A stretch of DNA of 64,000 bases from Symsagittifera roscoffensis (Eukaryota; Xenacoelomorpha; Acoela; Convolutidae), in NCBI RefSeq assembly GCF_963678635.1, contig NC_087063.1, forward strand, positions 38,764,759-38,828,758, read 5' to 3'. The notes beneath the pieces are model-generated. The model did not search any database. It was not told the DNA's origin and was given only the letters and a program-made list of their open reading frames with translations. The position numbers and the translations under genes were made by a program. Shown here piece after piece: positions 11,050 to 22,722 of this stretch; the stretch's first letter is position 1; the number at the start of each line of letters is the position of its first letter.

Positions 11050-14000
11050 AAAAAGTAGTTTCACCAATACTCGAAATTGCATTTTCTGTCAAAAGGCAAT
11101 GAGCGAAAAGCAGAGCCTCAAAAGACATCTAATTGTTGTTCTCAAAATTTACCCTAATAAAACCGACTATTTGTTGGACATTGTGAACTGCGAGTCATAT
11201 GTGGACATGAAGTACAGCAGCACAAAGAAAGTTGAGAGCCGGCACAGAGAAGAGTTTGTCTCTACGATCTGAATGTGTTTAAATATGATCGTTCAAATAT
11301 CAATCAAATGCAAAAATAGCATGTTTTCCCGCATGGGATGTGAATCAAGCAACCTTCACGTCCATATAAAACCTGCTAAATACGCTTTAAAAGGGGCAAT
11401 GAGAGTGTTCGACATAAAACCCTTGGAAAAAGTAGTTGACTTGCCACCTCTACTCGTGAATAAGCCAAAAAAAATCGAGGAACTGGTCAATCAAAAAGCT
11501 ATGTATGAACCCCAAAGGCTCAATTGTCTTTACAAGTGACGCTGGAGAAAGAAAAAGCGGACGTCACCGAGGAAAAAATAAAGATCTCCGATTGCAAGAT
11601 GATAGCTGTGGACATACAGGGATGGACCGATGATCAACTCTATGGTTCATTGGATCGATTTCTGTTCCTTGTACATCAGTCTGCATCTCATGGGAGCGGA
11701 TGAAGAGTTCGACAAATTAACAAAATATTTTCGAAAATCTTGAAGATAGCGCCAATCAGAGCTGCATACTACTTACCTCTATTAACAGATCTGCAAAAAC
11801 AACCTACTCTGTTCCTGAAAATTAAAAACTATGAAGATGAAGAAAAGTTTCGTCTATTACTTCTTTGCCAAATACTACCGGCAAAACAACGTCCCTCGCA
11901 CTCTTGAACTGATACGAAGTAGGAAAGAGCAACAAGTTTAATTTTATGACGAGCAAAGAAACTCGTCAGTGAACGAGCCAATAAGTGACTACATCTACCT
12001 CATGGCATTTCCAGCTAGTCCATGCTACAGAGTTTTCATTGAATTGCAAGTAATTATATTCAGGTTAGTAAGAAAAACCGTTTATTATGGTTATACCCAG
12101 GTTAAGTTTTCCTTCTAGTCCACGTGAAAAGCAAAAAGTTGAGATAACTAAACAATTACAGATTCGTTAAAAAAAAAGATTGGTTACACAACTAGAATAA
12201 AAGTTCGACTGTCCAGATACCACTCCACTTTTCTTTGTGGATCGCTTGCATAAAAAAGACATGGCAATGCACCATTATGTGGTGATAAAAGATTTTAATA
12301 ACCTAATGAGTAAATTACAGAAACGAAAAAAAATTCAGATTAGAAAATCAGCTCTGCAGAAACTGCTTTCCCAGTTGTTCCTCAGCAGAGAGACTGGAGC
12401 GACATCAACTAGTTTGCATGGAGAATGAACCTGCTGTTGTCACCATACCTGACGACAACAGCAGCGTCGTAGGATTGAAGATTACTTGTGCAAGAAGCTA
12501 CAGCCCTTTTGCAGTGTACTTTGACTTGGAGTCATCGTTTGAGAGGATACACACGTGTCTACGAGAATATCCGGTTTGTTGACGGTTGCAAGTTCATGAA
12601 CAGCTCTCTAGATGAGTTAGCCCGGAATCTGCCTTTATAGAAATTCACCGACCTGGACAACCACTATGCTACCCGACCCGAAGACGACCTGTTGATACGT
12701 CAGAAGGGATACTTCCCTCCTCGTATGCGGACAGTCATGCAAGTTACGAGGAAGGTGCTCTACCGTCACAGGGCAAGTCGACAATTACATTGAAAGAAGG
12801 TGCTGTAAGTGTGAACGAAAAAGATTATCAACATGCATGGTAAGTGTAAAATCGTTTTGGTTTTCAAGCATTTGTACCTAGCGACTGACACTTTGATACT
12901 GGCATGCGTGTTTGAGGAGCTTAGACGAGTTTGTTTTGAATTTTACATACTGGGTTGCGCGCAAAATTTTACTGTGAGCAACTTTTGGGAGATGTATTTC
13001 TTAGAATATGCAAGGCAGATCTGCAATGAATCACTAACAGGAAACACTTGCATTTGGCGGAAAACTTTAGAAGGTATGGGGTTACTTGTGTTCTCGATGA
13101 ACGACTTGCACATTTTAGAAACAATTTTGTACAAATCTTGGAATCAATTCAGCCCAGCATATTCCTTTTTATGGTTGTTGCGAATAATTTGTATGGCGTG
13201 GTTATGGAGAAATTTGCCCTACCACTATATTCATTCGAGTTCAATGACAAAACTACACTAGAGGAGATTATGAATACGAGCGCGGATTCTGACATTGGAT
13301 TCATATTGGACGGTGACCTCACCAAACCCGATCATTTCCACGATGCTCATTCAGACTACCCAATACCACCAGCAAGAGAAATAATGTCAAATTTGTGGTT
13401 CAGTGATGTTCAAACAGAGATGATGAAAAAATTGAACATTTCTAATAATGTGAGAACTACTCCGAAATTTGTTCAAAACTTCTTCCCGAAAAAAAACCAT
13501 ACAGTAAGTTACATCATTATTCAACTGTACATCAAATTGGTCATGATAGTTGATAAAATTTATCGAGTGCTGCATTTTCGGCAGGAAAATTTCACTGCGC
13601 CAGATCTACTGTTGATCACTGAGCTGTGAAAAAAGCTACCATCAGGTTTGCACAGGTTTTCTAATTAAATCTTTTTTTAGCTTTTTCGGAAAACTTTGCG
13701 AATCCAAAAAAACCCACTGAATGTTGATTTTGTTAGGAGCGCAGAAGAACTGCGGACTTTAGCAAAGAAAAAATGATTTAGCATCGTGAAAATATTTGAT
13801 ACTGAAATGGTATTTGTCTCCTCAAAACCTGTCAACCTTGAGTGGGATAAGCCATTATTGGTCTGGCTAAATACTACATGTTTCGTTCACATTACAATAT
13901 TATGAAGAATAATTTCATATGGTCTATTGTATTCTGACAATGATTCATTCCTGTATGAGATCCACAGCATCAATTTTAACAATGATAATGCCAAAAACGC

Positions 14001-14610
14001 CGATCGGCGAGAAGAATTTGGTCATTTTGATTTTCGCCCACATATCTTCTCTTTAACACCAAAAACAAACGCGTGACGCTGAAATTCAAGGATGAACTTG
14101 CTGGAAACTCATACAGGAGTTTCTGAGACTGAAATCCAAACTGTACAGCATAGTTGAAGTGGTTAAATTAGCGTTTGCAATCATTTATTATTTTTATGTA
14201 AAAGTAGGGGGTCAATCTATAATATTAAAATCACCATGTGTGACAAAATTGACATTTAAAAACCTTCTCCGACTAAAAGTAACATTTTATGGAAGGAGAA
14301 AACAAGGCTTCAAAACTGTTTTTATTAAGATCAACAATCCGCTAAAGGTGTCAGGAAAAAATGCTCAACAGACACTTGAACCCAAAAACTATAAGGAGGT
14401 ACTCACCTGCACTGCAATTGCTTGATGTATGATTTTTCGGATGAGACCCATAGAACGGAACTTGAAAACACTTGTAACAAATAAAATCAGCTTGAGTGAA
14501 TTTAACAACAAGCATTATATACATTCAGATAAAATGAATATGACGGCGATCGGGCAGAAAATGTTGCGGGAAGACAAAAATGTTCTTTCAAGAAACTGGC
14601 CGCATTTTTG
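11050..14610 (+). pseudogene. Polinton type B DNA polymerase, broken
   Basis: Protein-primed-type family B polymerase that would replicate the element. An N-terminal part with a partial C2H2-like motif (CIFCQKAMSEKQSLKRH, about 11,080) leads into DNA-binding and exonuclease regions in several frames (e.g. LHVHIKPAKYALKG; VTEEKIKISDCKM; FFVDRLHKKD). ORF 12,833-13,261 carries exonuclease III (YLATD, Asp at 12,887). ORF 13,048-13,629 carries motif A as VVANNLYG, with Val (13,177-13,179) where the family has Asp, then DSDIGFIL. Motif C reads YSDNDS (13,930-13,947), keeping both Asp. The C-terminus (LSEFNNKHYIHSDKMNMTAI) is intact in 14,429-14,610. Many frameshifts and the motif A loss make it inactive. 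Confidence 0.9.
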
Positions 14611-14624
14611 ACTGGGGTAATGGG

Positions 14625-14871
14625 ACGTTGAGGGGTCGCAGCTAACAACTGATAATGTGGGTGCCCAAATGCAGGAAATTTTAGAGGCGCAGGGTGGATA
14701 TACTGGCAGGGATTTTTTCAGCGTTAGTATTCTGACTCTGAATTTCAAACGGGAATAGTAGACTTGGACCGGCTGAGCGAGCAGCCGGTTCTGAAACAGA
14801 TCAGGAAACTGAATGTGCCTACCTGGATACAGAAGCTCGAGAAGCAGATGAAAGTGAAATGGGCTGAATAA
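14625..14871 (+). pseudogene. Small conserved-looking protein 3' of the polymerase
   Basis: Two frames joined at about 14,725. The first holds DNVGAQMQEILEAQGGYTGR and the second DRLSEQPVLKQIRKLNVPTW and then KLEKQMKVKWAE, ending with the TAA at 14,869. The codon use and helix-like composition look protein-coding. It follows the polymerase stop by a few bases, so it is likely the last gene of the Polinton. Family not recognised. Confidence 0.45.
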
Positions 14872-15739
14872 CCAACACCACCCAAACTGCGGCGTGCTAT
14901 AATTTTATATGATTCTGAATAATTGTGAAAAGCACATGCTTTTTTGTACAAAGAAATTTGGGAATAAAGCAATCAAAAGAGTTCAATTTAGTTCAAAAGC
15001 ATAATCAATAGCAAACATAGCTTACAGGTTTATACCAACCAAGCAAAACTAAAAAAAACTAAGGCTTTTAGTTTCATAAGTACAAGACTAGAAAACAATC
15101 ACCCATTTAGCGCGGCAAAATTTGCATCAGGAAATTATGCAACGAAACGAAGTTTCAAAATCCCCAAATTCCGAGAGTGGTCCCAAAATACCGTTCTTTA
15201 ACCCCCTCTAAAATATGATTGGCCAAAAATGAACGAGCTTTGACCACTTAGGAGTTGAAGCTATGTAATGTAATGCCACACCGAATTCTTTGGGGGGGGG
15301 GGGGGGGGTTAAAATAATGTAGTTTCCTAGCCACTCTTACGTAGTACTCAGGCTATAATTGTGTTGTTTTTGCTTTGCCTGTGTCCAAAATGTTTTTTGA
15401 TTTTTTAATGTTATAGTGGAACAAAAAAATTTGGTTTTGTTTTAGTTTTTCAAAATGATTCAGTTTTTTGGACGAAATGCGCTGATCAAAAACACTATAA
15501 AAGTAGTGTTTTTGAATCTAAAAAAAAAATGTAAAAGTAATTTACACTTTCAAAGTTTTTATCCAACTCTTTTTCGGTCTGTTGATTGGTTATTCAATGA
15601 ATAGCAGCTTAACCAATTTGAGACATTGGGATGGCTGTTTTCTTGGGACTTTATCTTACTCAAAGTAGCAACATGTTATCATAAGTAAAAATGCTGACGC
15701 CCCTCAAATTTCTTAATGGTTGAAACTCTAAGAAGAAGG
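14872..15739. other. Non-coding flank with a 17-G tract
   Basis: No gene recognised. Contains an uninterrupted run of 17 G at 15,292-15,308, which can form G-quadruplex structures and is prone to length error in assemblies. The right end of the Polinton should fall at or before this stretch, but no terminal repeat was identified. Confidence 0.5.
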
Positions 15740-16260
15740 CAAATTGTTCTTCAAACAAAATGGAATGATTTCTAATACGGATTAAATCTCCGCTTACGCG
15801 TTAATAGCGCGAAATCATCGCGCGTTTATTGTCCCAAGTTGGCCAAAATGCCGATCTTTAAACCCCCATAACTTTGCAAAAAAAGATCACAGGTGAAATA
15901 ACTTTTCAAGTTTAAGCTCAGGACAACAATTTTTTTGAATGATAAAAAAAATTCCGTCAAAAATGGCTAGTTAAAAAGTCAAAATTTGCCTGAAGAAAAA
16001 AAACCCACTCCGAGCAGAATTATTCCGTTACTTTCATATCGAAAGTCGGAACAACAAGGCTGCTCGTATCAGAGCAAAGCCCTGAATGTTCCGACTGCTT
16101 TTTAAGGTCTATGGAGCAGTATTAACGTGAAAAAATTAAATGTAATAAAGTAAAAATAACAATTTAAAAAAAAGAGACTTTTTCTAAAAACATACCCCCA
16201 TACGTCATTTTAAGTACAAAGTGATAGTTTTTGCTCCTACTAACAAATCATTTATGGGAG
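15740..16260 (+). repeat. Dispersed repeat family A, copy 1
   Basis: A unit of about 520 bp. It starts near gatttctaatacggattaaa, has a GC-rich core (ctccgcttacgcgttaatag and a CGCG-rich hairpin) and then gatcacaggtgaaat. It ends with a module ctgctcgtatcag ... ccctgaatgttccgactgc ... ggagcagtattaac. The same order of blocks recurs in five other places in this window. No coding capacity. It behaves like a short non-autonomous element, class unknown. Confidence 0.8.
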
Positions 16261-16620
16261 AAAAAAATTCTTTCAACCAGTTTGAAACGATTTCTAAGAC
16301 GGATTGAATCTCCGTTTACGTGTTATTAGCGCGAAATATATCGCGCGTTAATTGTCCCAAATTGGCGAAAATGACACTCTCTTAACTCCCGTAAGGTTAC
16401 GAAAAATGATCACAGGTGAATTATTTTTTCCAAATTGACCTCAGGACAACAATGGCTTTCGACTGATGAAAAAAATTCCGTCAAAAATGGCTAGATAAAA
16501 AGTCGAAATTTATCTGAAGAAAAAAACCACCCGAGCACAAATATTCCATTACTTTCGTTACGAAAAGGGGAAGAAAAAGTTCTTGAAACAAACCACGAGT
16601 AACATCCAGAGATAATAGAA
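16261..16620 (+). repeat. Dispersed repeat family A, copy 2 (tandem to copy 1)
   Basis: Follows copy 1 directly. It repeats the blocks cggattgaatctccgtttac, cgcgcgttaattgtcccaaa, gatcacaggtgaatt and ccgtcaaaaatggctag, diverged from copy 1. It ends near 16,580-16,620 after a block matching 16,010-16,055. Confidence 0.75.
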
Positions 16621-18181
16621 GCAAGAAAAAACAAGGAAAAATAGAAATTTAGTGACGATCGAAACAAGGTATAAATCATTTAGTATAAAAGCGACCAGCT
16701 TTTTTTTTAAAACTGGAATAGTCTCCACCCAAATGGCAACAACAAAGAATCTTTATTTTGAACATCCCGTTAGACACGAAAGGAAAATAATGGAGAGAAA
16801 TCGAGTTTTTAGTAGAAACCAAAGCAATGTTGTCACTTGTAATTTTTGGCAACGATTGATTGAGATATTGCTCCATTTTGGACTCCTCACAGGTAAGAGA
16901 AGTTTATCATTTTTGCATCAAAGACTTTTTTCAGTTTTTTTAATTGATGATGCAGCTTCTTTGTGAGTAAGAAAATATTAACTTGAAACTCAATAAGCAT
17001 ACATACTTTTTTTGTCGTGTTCAACTTATTTTTGTCGTGTTCAACTTTGTCGTGTTCAACGTATTCCAATTGTTTTTTTTGCCAAATTTGAGTTTTAATA
17101 AATATAATACAAGGAAAAACAAAAACGAAGCGTTTTTTTAATGTTTTTGATTATTGCGCGTATGAAGAACCAAAATAAAGCTTGGGACATATCTGTTTCT
17201 CGCTTTTTCTAATACGTGGCATTGCGGTGCTCTGGTAGTGATGGTGCTGTGCCCAGCAATCATTTGATTGCGGGTTCAAATCGCTCGTGCACTGCAATTT
17301 GCAAGGGGAGCTTTTACAAGTAGTTCAGAACTTTATGGGCGCTGGATATATGTTCTCTGGTCAACTTAGATAATTAACCTACCGGCTAGATATCTAGGCT
17401 GTTTGAGTAAAAACACCAAAAAATTTTGTTTGATAGTTTCAAAAACTCAATCTCATCGCGAACAAAACGCTTCATTATGATGTATCAGTGGACACATTTT
17501 ATTACTATGATGTTGTCTTAAAAATCTGTCGAATCACGACTGAAAGGGCTTCATTACAATATACACAAACAAAACCACCTTGTAGTTATAATCTGGCTCA
17601 ATGAGCAGCAAAGACGATCCGGATTAAATACCTGTTAAAGACCGGTATAGATTGAGTTTGAGGCAAAAGAATTTGTAATAATAATTTTTTTGATCAATGA
17701 AACGCTTTTTTCTCTTGTTTTTGCTTTTTCTTTGATGATTTAAAGATGCTTTTCATTCGTATTTTCATTCGTGATGCGTTAGCTTCATACTGACCTGCTT
17801 TGAGTTTCGCAAATCAATATGAATTCAAAAGCTTTGAATCTGATGCTTAAAACAGTTTCAAATTTAGCCTTAATACAGATTCATCTGCTAATAATAGTCG
17901 GCCGAGGAACTCTCATTCACAACCATCGATTTTATAAGCAGTTTACCTTTTTACACACATATGTATTAGACAACACTTAATATTGTGTTTAATTGGGCTT
18001 CGTTTTGGTGAGTTCACAGTTCTCAGCCAAGAAAATAACAAAAAGCGTAGTTCTCAGGCAGGGTCTCAACAGTGGTCCTCTAAACTACTCGTATGTTAGT
18101 CCTATTCTCGTAGATATATGATAACAGAAAAATAAGAAGGTTGTTTAAAGCAAAATATTAATAAAGTGAGACTGTTCGTAG
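16621..18181. other. Non-coding DNA upstream of the first visible sulfatase exon
   Basis: Probably intron or intergenic sequence of the sulfatase gene. Contains three near-copies of tttgtcgtgttcaactt at about 17,010-17,060 and a tRNA-like (possible SINE) stretch at 17,205-17,365. No N-terminal sulfatase exon (with the Cys-X-Pro-Ser-Arg signature) was found here. Confidence 0.5.
17205..17365 (+). repeat. Possible tRNA-derived SINE
   Basis: A GC-richer stretch has an A-box-like start (ctctggtagtgatggtgctg) and a B-box-like gcgggttcaaatcgc about 45 bases later. This resembles the internal RNA polymerase III promoter of tRNA-derived SINEs. No full cloverleaf can be drawn convincingly. No second copy was recognised in the window. 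Confidence 0.3.
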
Positions 18182-19596
18182 GCCCCCCAAGAGGATGTAA
18201 ATCAGTTCCGTACTATCTATGACCCTCGAAGGAGAACTACAGCCGGCATGATCTACAATCTGGATAAGAACATCGGCAGACTCGTCCAGACACTGGAGTA
18301 CACTGGAATGCTGAACAAGACTCTTCTGGTGCTGCTCACAGACAATGGGGGACCCACTCTCAACTGTGACTTCAGCTGGGCTAGCAACTATCCCCTCAGG
18401 GGCAGTAAACACACTCTCTACGAGGGCGGAGTCAGAGGCGTGGCGCTGGTCCGCATGCCTCACATGACCTCTGCTGACGCCAGAGTGAGCAAGGGCCTTG
18501 TGCACGTGGCTGATTGGGTTCCAACAGTGTTGGAGGCGGTTGGACTCTCCATTCCGTCCCAACTTGATGGTGTAAGTTGCCTCCCACCTGTTCATATCAT
18601 TTAAAAAAAATTTGAACATTCATTAAATCAAAACGAAAACGAACTAAAACAGAGTAATCGTTCAAAAGGAGTTAAAGGTTAATGACCGATTAAAATTCTG
18701 TAAGCGGATTAGATCAAGCCCGATAAATTTTAGATCTGCTTACTGAAATAAGGAGTTAAAAGAAGAAAATCATGATGGTTTTGTGGATGTGTTCAGTTAC
18801 TAATCTTGCGTGGTCTCTGAGTGTAGGTGAGCCAGTACAACAGTCTCGTCTCTGGAAATGAGTCCCCTAGGGAAGAGCTGCTCCACAACGTGGACCAGAG
18901 GACAAATTACTCCGCAGTTCGTGTGGGCGATATCAAACTCATCGTGGGCAAATGGAAGAACGGTTACGGGGGCTGCCCAAACAATGCCGGCTGGTACACC
19001 CCTCCAGGATCCACCCCAATGACTTCATATGTCACTCCGAGCCCAACAGTAAAATGTGAAGGGCAACAGCCTTCCAACAGTCAAAACGAATGCATGTAAG
19101 CAGAGGCGAAAATGACCGTTTTAAATTTTTCGGTCGCAGAAGATCTTTGGAAAAGCTGCAAGCCTGGCTGACAAGATTCTGCTTAAATGAATAAGATAAT
19201 CCGCTCTCACCAATCGGCTATACTTATTAGTATCAACTTCTGCTTTGCAGTTCGCTGTATTCTATTTTTTCGACAGTGGTTCATTAGTTTTTCTAATTCC
19301 ATTTATCTTATCCGCGTTTGACATTTTATTCGCATAAATTTTTTTATTCGCAATTTAGGTCTGAGGATCTACAGATGAGTGCTTGTATGTTCAACATCAC
19401 TGCAGATCCCTGTGAGTACATCAACATCATCGACCACCCCTCTTTAGTCTCAGTGAGGACCCACGCATTACAGAGACTGAACTACTACTATTCGAAAGCT
19501 GTTCCCCCCAAGTGGCCTCTACCCGACCCCACCTCCCTTCCCCCTCTGCACAACTACACCTGGGTACCCTGGACAAACGACACCACTATTTGGTAG
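18182..19596 (+). CDS. Arylsulfatase (B/I/J type), C-terminal three exons
   Basis: Sulfatase that hydrolyses sulfate esters, normally lysosomal or secreted. Exon 1 is 18,182-18,571 (acceptor ...cgtag, donor GT|gtaagt, 130 codons). Exon 2 is 18,827-19,095 (donor AT|gtaagc). Exon 3 is 19,359-19,596. Phases agree and the joined frame is open for 298 residues plus stop. In exon 1, TDNGG (residues 53-57) holds the Asp-Asn metal ligands and PLRGSKHTLYEGGVRG (71-86) holds the active-site Lys (76); VHVADWVPTVLEAVG follows. Exon 3 has the family's C-terminal CMFNITADPCEYINI. Animal sulfatases of this type are about 500 residues, so the N-terminal ~200 with the formylglycine Cys lies upstream, perhaps beyond the Polinton or outside the window. 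The - strand frame at 18,158-18,619 is a shadow. Confidence 0.92.
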
Positions 19597-19612
19597 ACCG
19601 AAAGCGACATCA

Positions 19613-19618
19613 AATAAA
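19613..19618 (+). promoter_or_regulatory. Probable polyadenylation signal of the sulfatase
   Basis: AATAAA 17 bases after the stop codon. A second AATAAA lies at about 19,754 and could serve instead. Confidence 0.6.
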
Positions 19619-20533
19619 GAAAGCTGTGGCATCAACTCCCAAATATTATCACAAGCTCAGCCTAAAAGTAACTCAATACCACTACCTTCTTTATTTTATT
19701 ATATGAAATTCAACGCTTTTATTCGAAACTAAGCTAGAACGAGGCGTCGTGCAATAAAGAAAGAAAAAAAGACAGAAAGAGAAAGAAAGAATGTTTCTAC
19801 ATGAATCGTAATACAAGTACAGCGAAGTAGTCATTATGTCAAATTTGCTAAAATTGAGGGTAAAAACTGAGGGCGCCAAGAATGACAACGTACATTCCAG
19901 TCCATCTACCCTAATATGAACATAAATTACAATTAAACGGCAAATAATAAATCATGTTCGCTCAAATTGATTATTAAAAACATCGAACAAAGTAGATTTT
20001 TGCAGTTTTTTTACTGTCAAAGCTCCTTTTTGCATTCTTAGATTTAGACGGATGCAAGCAAAAAATCTGAGCTAGGAAATTTTTCCAATTTTCTGAAAAC
20101 TTTGAAACTTTTGGAGGTTCATATTTTGATAGTAGTTTGCTAGACTCAGAAGCCCGCCTGAAAGCACCTACACAAATTTTCCAAAAAAAAACATATTAAA
20201 GGGAAACCTTAGCAACCAAAACCTTAGTTCCACGTTCCCATTTGTATTATTATCTTTCGAAGAATATACAAAATTTTCGATGCACCAATTTGGGTGCTTA
20301 GACATTTATGTCCCAGAGATTTGTGTCCTTGACAAAACAGTACGAAACTATATGTCCCGGACAAAATTGTCCAAAATAGTTTTGCGAAATTTATTTTTTT
20401 AAACTTGACCTCGTAATCTTTAATGCTTTGTTCTTTCGAGGTTGTTTGATTGTTCTATAATTAGATTACATGCGTACCATTTAAACATAGAACAGTCAGA
20501 TCAAGAAAAAACTTTCAAGAACAATTCGAACAT

Positions 20534-20612
20534 CAAAAGCGCGTTAGGCCGAGGGGTGGAGTCACTTATTGCATGATCAAAAAGTCTGGGATCACATCTC
20601 GGGTCCGACAAA
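20534..20612 (+). repeat. Possible tRNA-like SINE head
   Basis: gcgcgttaggccgagggg resembles a tRNA A box, followed about 45 bases later by gggatcacatctcgggtccg as a weak B box. Suggestive only. Confidence 0.25.
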
Positions 20613-21451
20613 AATTTTCGTATTTTGAACAAAAATTGAAAGTGAAAAACTCAAAATTGGGCAAATTCGAAATGCGCTGACTACATTGAGCCAAAAACGA
20701 ACAGGATGGGAAAGGATCGATTATATTGATCATTTTGCTGTTTTCAAAACGAGTCTAGCAGGGTTTTGAAAATTTCTACGATAAAGTTCAACACAATTTT
20801 ATTGAAAATTATTGCTATGCAACATCAGCTTTGGAGAAAAAATTAACTTTGAACCATAACTGGATGTTTTTAATGCACCCTTTTAGAAAAATTGGAAGCT
20901 TACCTAGATCGTAGGCCGCAACTAACTCGGAAAACTTTTTGACAAGTTTGACATAAATAGGTTTTTATAAGGTGACACTCTTTGCAGGCCACACTTTTTC
21001 TTATCAAGATTTCGGCGTTTTTTGTTTGTCCTGGAACTTTTCTATGAGCTTGGGAAATGATGTGCACTTATCGTTCGCGAAATTAACGAAGTTGCTATTC
21101 CAACCTCATGAAAGAGCATTGCGTTTTTATTTATCATAAACTTTTCCATTGTTAATACGAACTCTAGAGCAATAACATTGACACTACGATCTCTCATGAC
21201 TACATTTGGCAAGGTTATCAATCAAGCAATCATTGTGTGGGTATGTGTAAATGAGTTGAGTCTTGTGTTAATTTTGTCTCTTATATGCTGCTCAAAGTAA
21301 GTTCTGGTCTAATCGCTCAGTTGCGTGGTGTTATCAATTTAGCCCTTCCTGTTGAGAACTTATCAAATTCTTCCGGTCATTAACTAGTTTGGCAAAAGCC
21401 CGGACACTTTTTGTACCCAGTTATCTGGGAACTTAATGTATTGAATAATTT

Positions 21452-21665
21452 TTGCATTCTGGATTGTTTTTGCCGAAACAGTTTTCGGAAAAATTGTCTG
21501 GGAACCCCTTGTCTTGGACAATTTCTGCATTTTGGACTATTTATCTATTGAACAGTTTTTGCATTCTGGATTGTTTTTGCCGAAACAGTTTTTGGAAAAA
21601 TTGTCTGGGAACCCCTTGTCTTGGACAATTTCTGCATTTTGGACTATTTTTTTGTTACTGTGACA
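21452..21665 (+). repeat. Tandem duplication, period 107 bp, two copies
   Basis: ttgcattctggattgttttt begins at 21,452 and again at 21,559. The two copies are almost identical through gacaatttctgcattttgga, with few differences (e.g. ttttcgg versus tttttgg), so the duplication is recent. Confidence 0.9.
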
Positions 21666-22722
21666 AAATTTTCGATTTATAGAACTTGGCGGCCTAAAAA
21701 CTGCTTAAAAGTTCAACTTGGGTCTGATCTGCGACTTTCAAATTCTAGATACAATTCGCAGTTTTCGAACCGGGAAGTGCCTGCAAGCATCAGTCACTCA
21801 CTGTGTAGTTAGTTCTATCGGTTCGCACTCTTGCGACTTGAGATTACCTAGTAATACTTACTGTGTTGGCAGCATATATCACACATGCAAAAAGAGTTCA
21901 TTTTTCCCCGGCCAATTTTGTCCGATACCCAATAACAAAAGAGTGAAGTGTTTCTAAAAATTTTAGCAACAATGAATCTTCCGCGAAATGCAGCATCTAT
22001 TATATCAATTTTTTAAATTTTCAGAGCTGAAACAAAAAATTCAACTATAAAAAGATACTAATAATTCAAAAAAAGAGAACCTCCCGAAAAAATCGACTCG
22101 CACAAAAAAATAACGGCCCTTGTGTATTCAACTAAAAAGCTTTAAAGCAAAACATATTTGCGTTGGAAACGATGATTAAAAGTTTTGTACTGACAGCATA
22201 GCAACCAGCTTCGTATAATTTGTCTTCCATTTTTTTCAAATGAGCTCAATTCATGATTAGGAAACTTGGGTTTATGAATTAGAAATTGAGCTTCAATTTT
22301 GATAAAGCTACCGGCAGAACATGAATGGCAAAAAACCCATTCCAATAAAAAAAGTTTCGGTGCAGATCTAGATAGACAAACGGCTGGCGAGGGCTCTCCC
22401 AGAACCAATTTTTGTTGCGGGAAGAAAACAGAGCTGATTCTTTCGTGCTGAAAACCCGCTTAAAATAAACTGCTATTGTTCGAAATGACGGTCATTTGTG
22501 ACAATGGTGGGCAATGATGTCGTTCACTTGCTTCGGTTTAGAGTTCACGTTATCAAAGACCGGGATAGCGAGGACAGTTGGGTTGGCTTGTCATCCTTCC
22601 CCAATTGTAAACTAGCTGCAATGATCTGACTGTTTAAGGGTTTTAATTGATTTCTGATTGACCCTTTCATTTGCTGATCTTATTGTCTTGCTTTTTAGCG
22701 TCCTGTTTTGAATTTCTGATTA

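Larger units (their letters stand above)
1711..14871 (+). mobile_element. Degraded Polinton/Maverick (virus-like DNA transposon)
   Basis: A run of recognisable Polinton-type genes: packaging ATPase, retroviral-type integrase, two capsid-type proteins, a small basic protein and a type B DNA polymerase. All lie on the + strand, with one probable gene on the - strand (7,240-8,318). Total length of about 13 kb fits Polintons, which are usually 15-20 kb. Every gene is split by frameshifts and stops, and the integrase and polymerase have lost catalytic residues, so the copy is dead. The outer limits are uncertain because no terminal inverted repeats or 6-bp target duplication were recognised. Identification rests on family motifs and gene content, not on an alignment. 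Confidence 0.85.
19620..22722. other. Long non-coding stretch 3' of the sulfatase
   Basis: No gene recognised. Holds a possible SINE (20,534-20,612), a 107-bp tandem duplication (21,452-21,665) and scattered motifs of the type ccggacaaaattgtcc (around 20,350, 21,400, 21,910). The - strand frame at 22,142-22,408 has no recognisable features. Confidence 0.5.

Noticed and set aside
16652..16966. 104-codon + strand frame upstream of the sulfatase exon, considered as a 5' exon
   Set aside because: No sulfatase motif, no Cys-X-Pro-Ser-Arg signature and AT-rich composition unlike the sulfatase exons.
17205..17365. A functional tRNA gene
   Set aside because: Box-like motifs are present but acceptor and anticodon stems do not form convincingly; kept only as a possible SINE.
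18158..18619. 153-codon - strand frame opposite the sulfatase exon
   Set aside because: Antisense shadow of a GC-rich coding exon; the + strand frame carries the conserved sulfatase motifs and proper splice sites.
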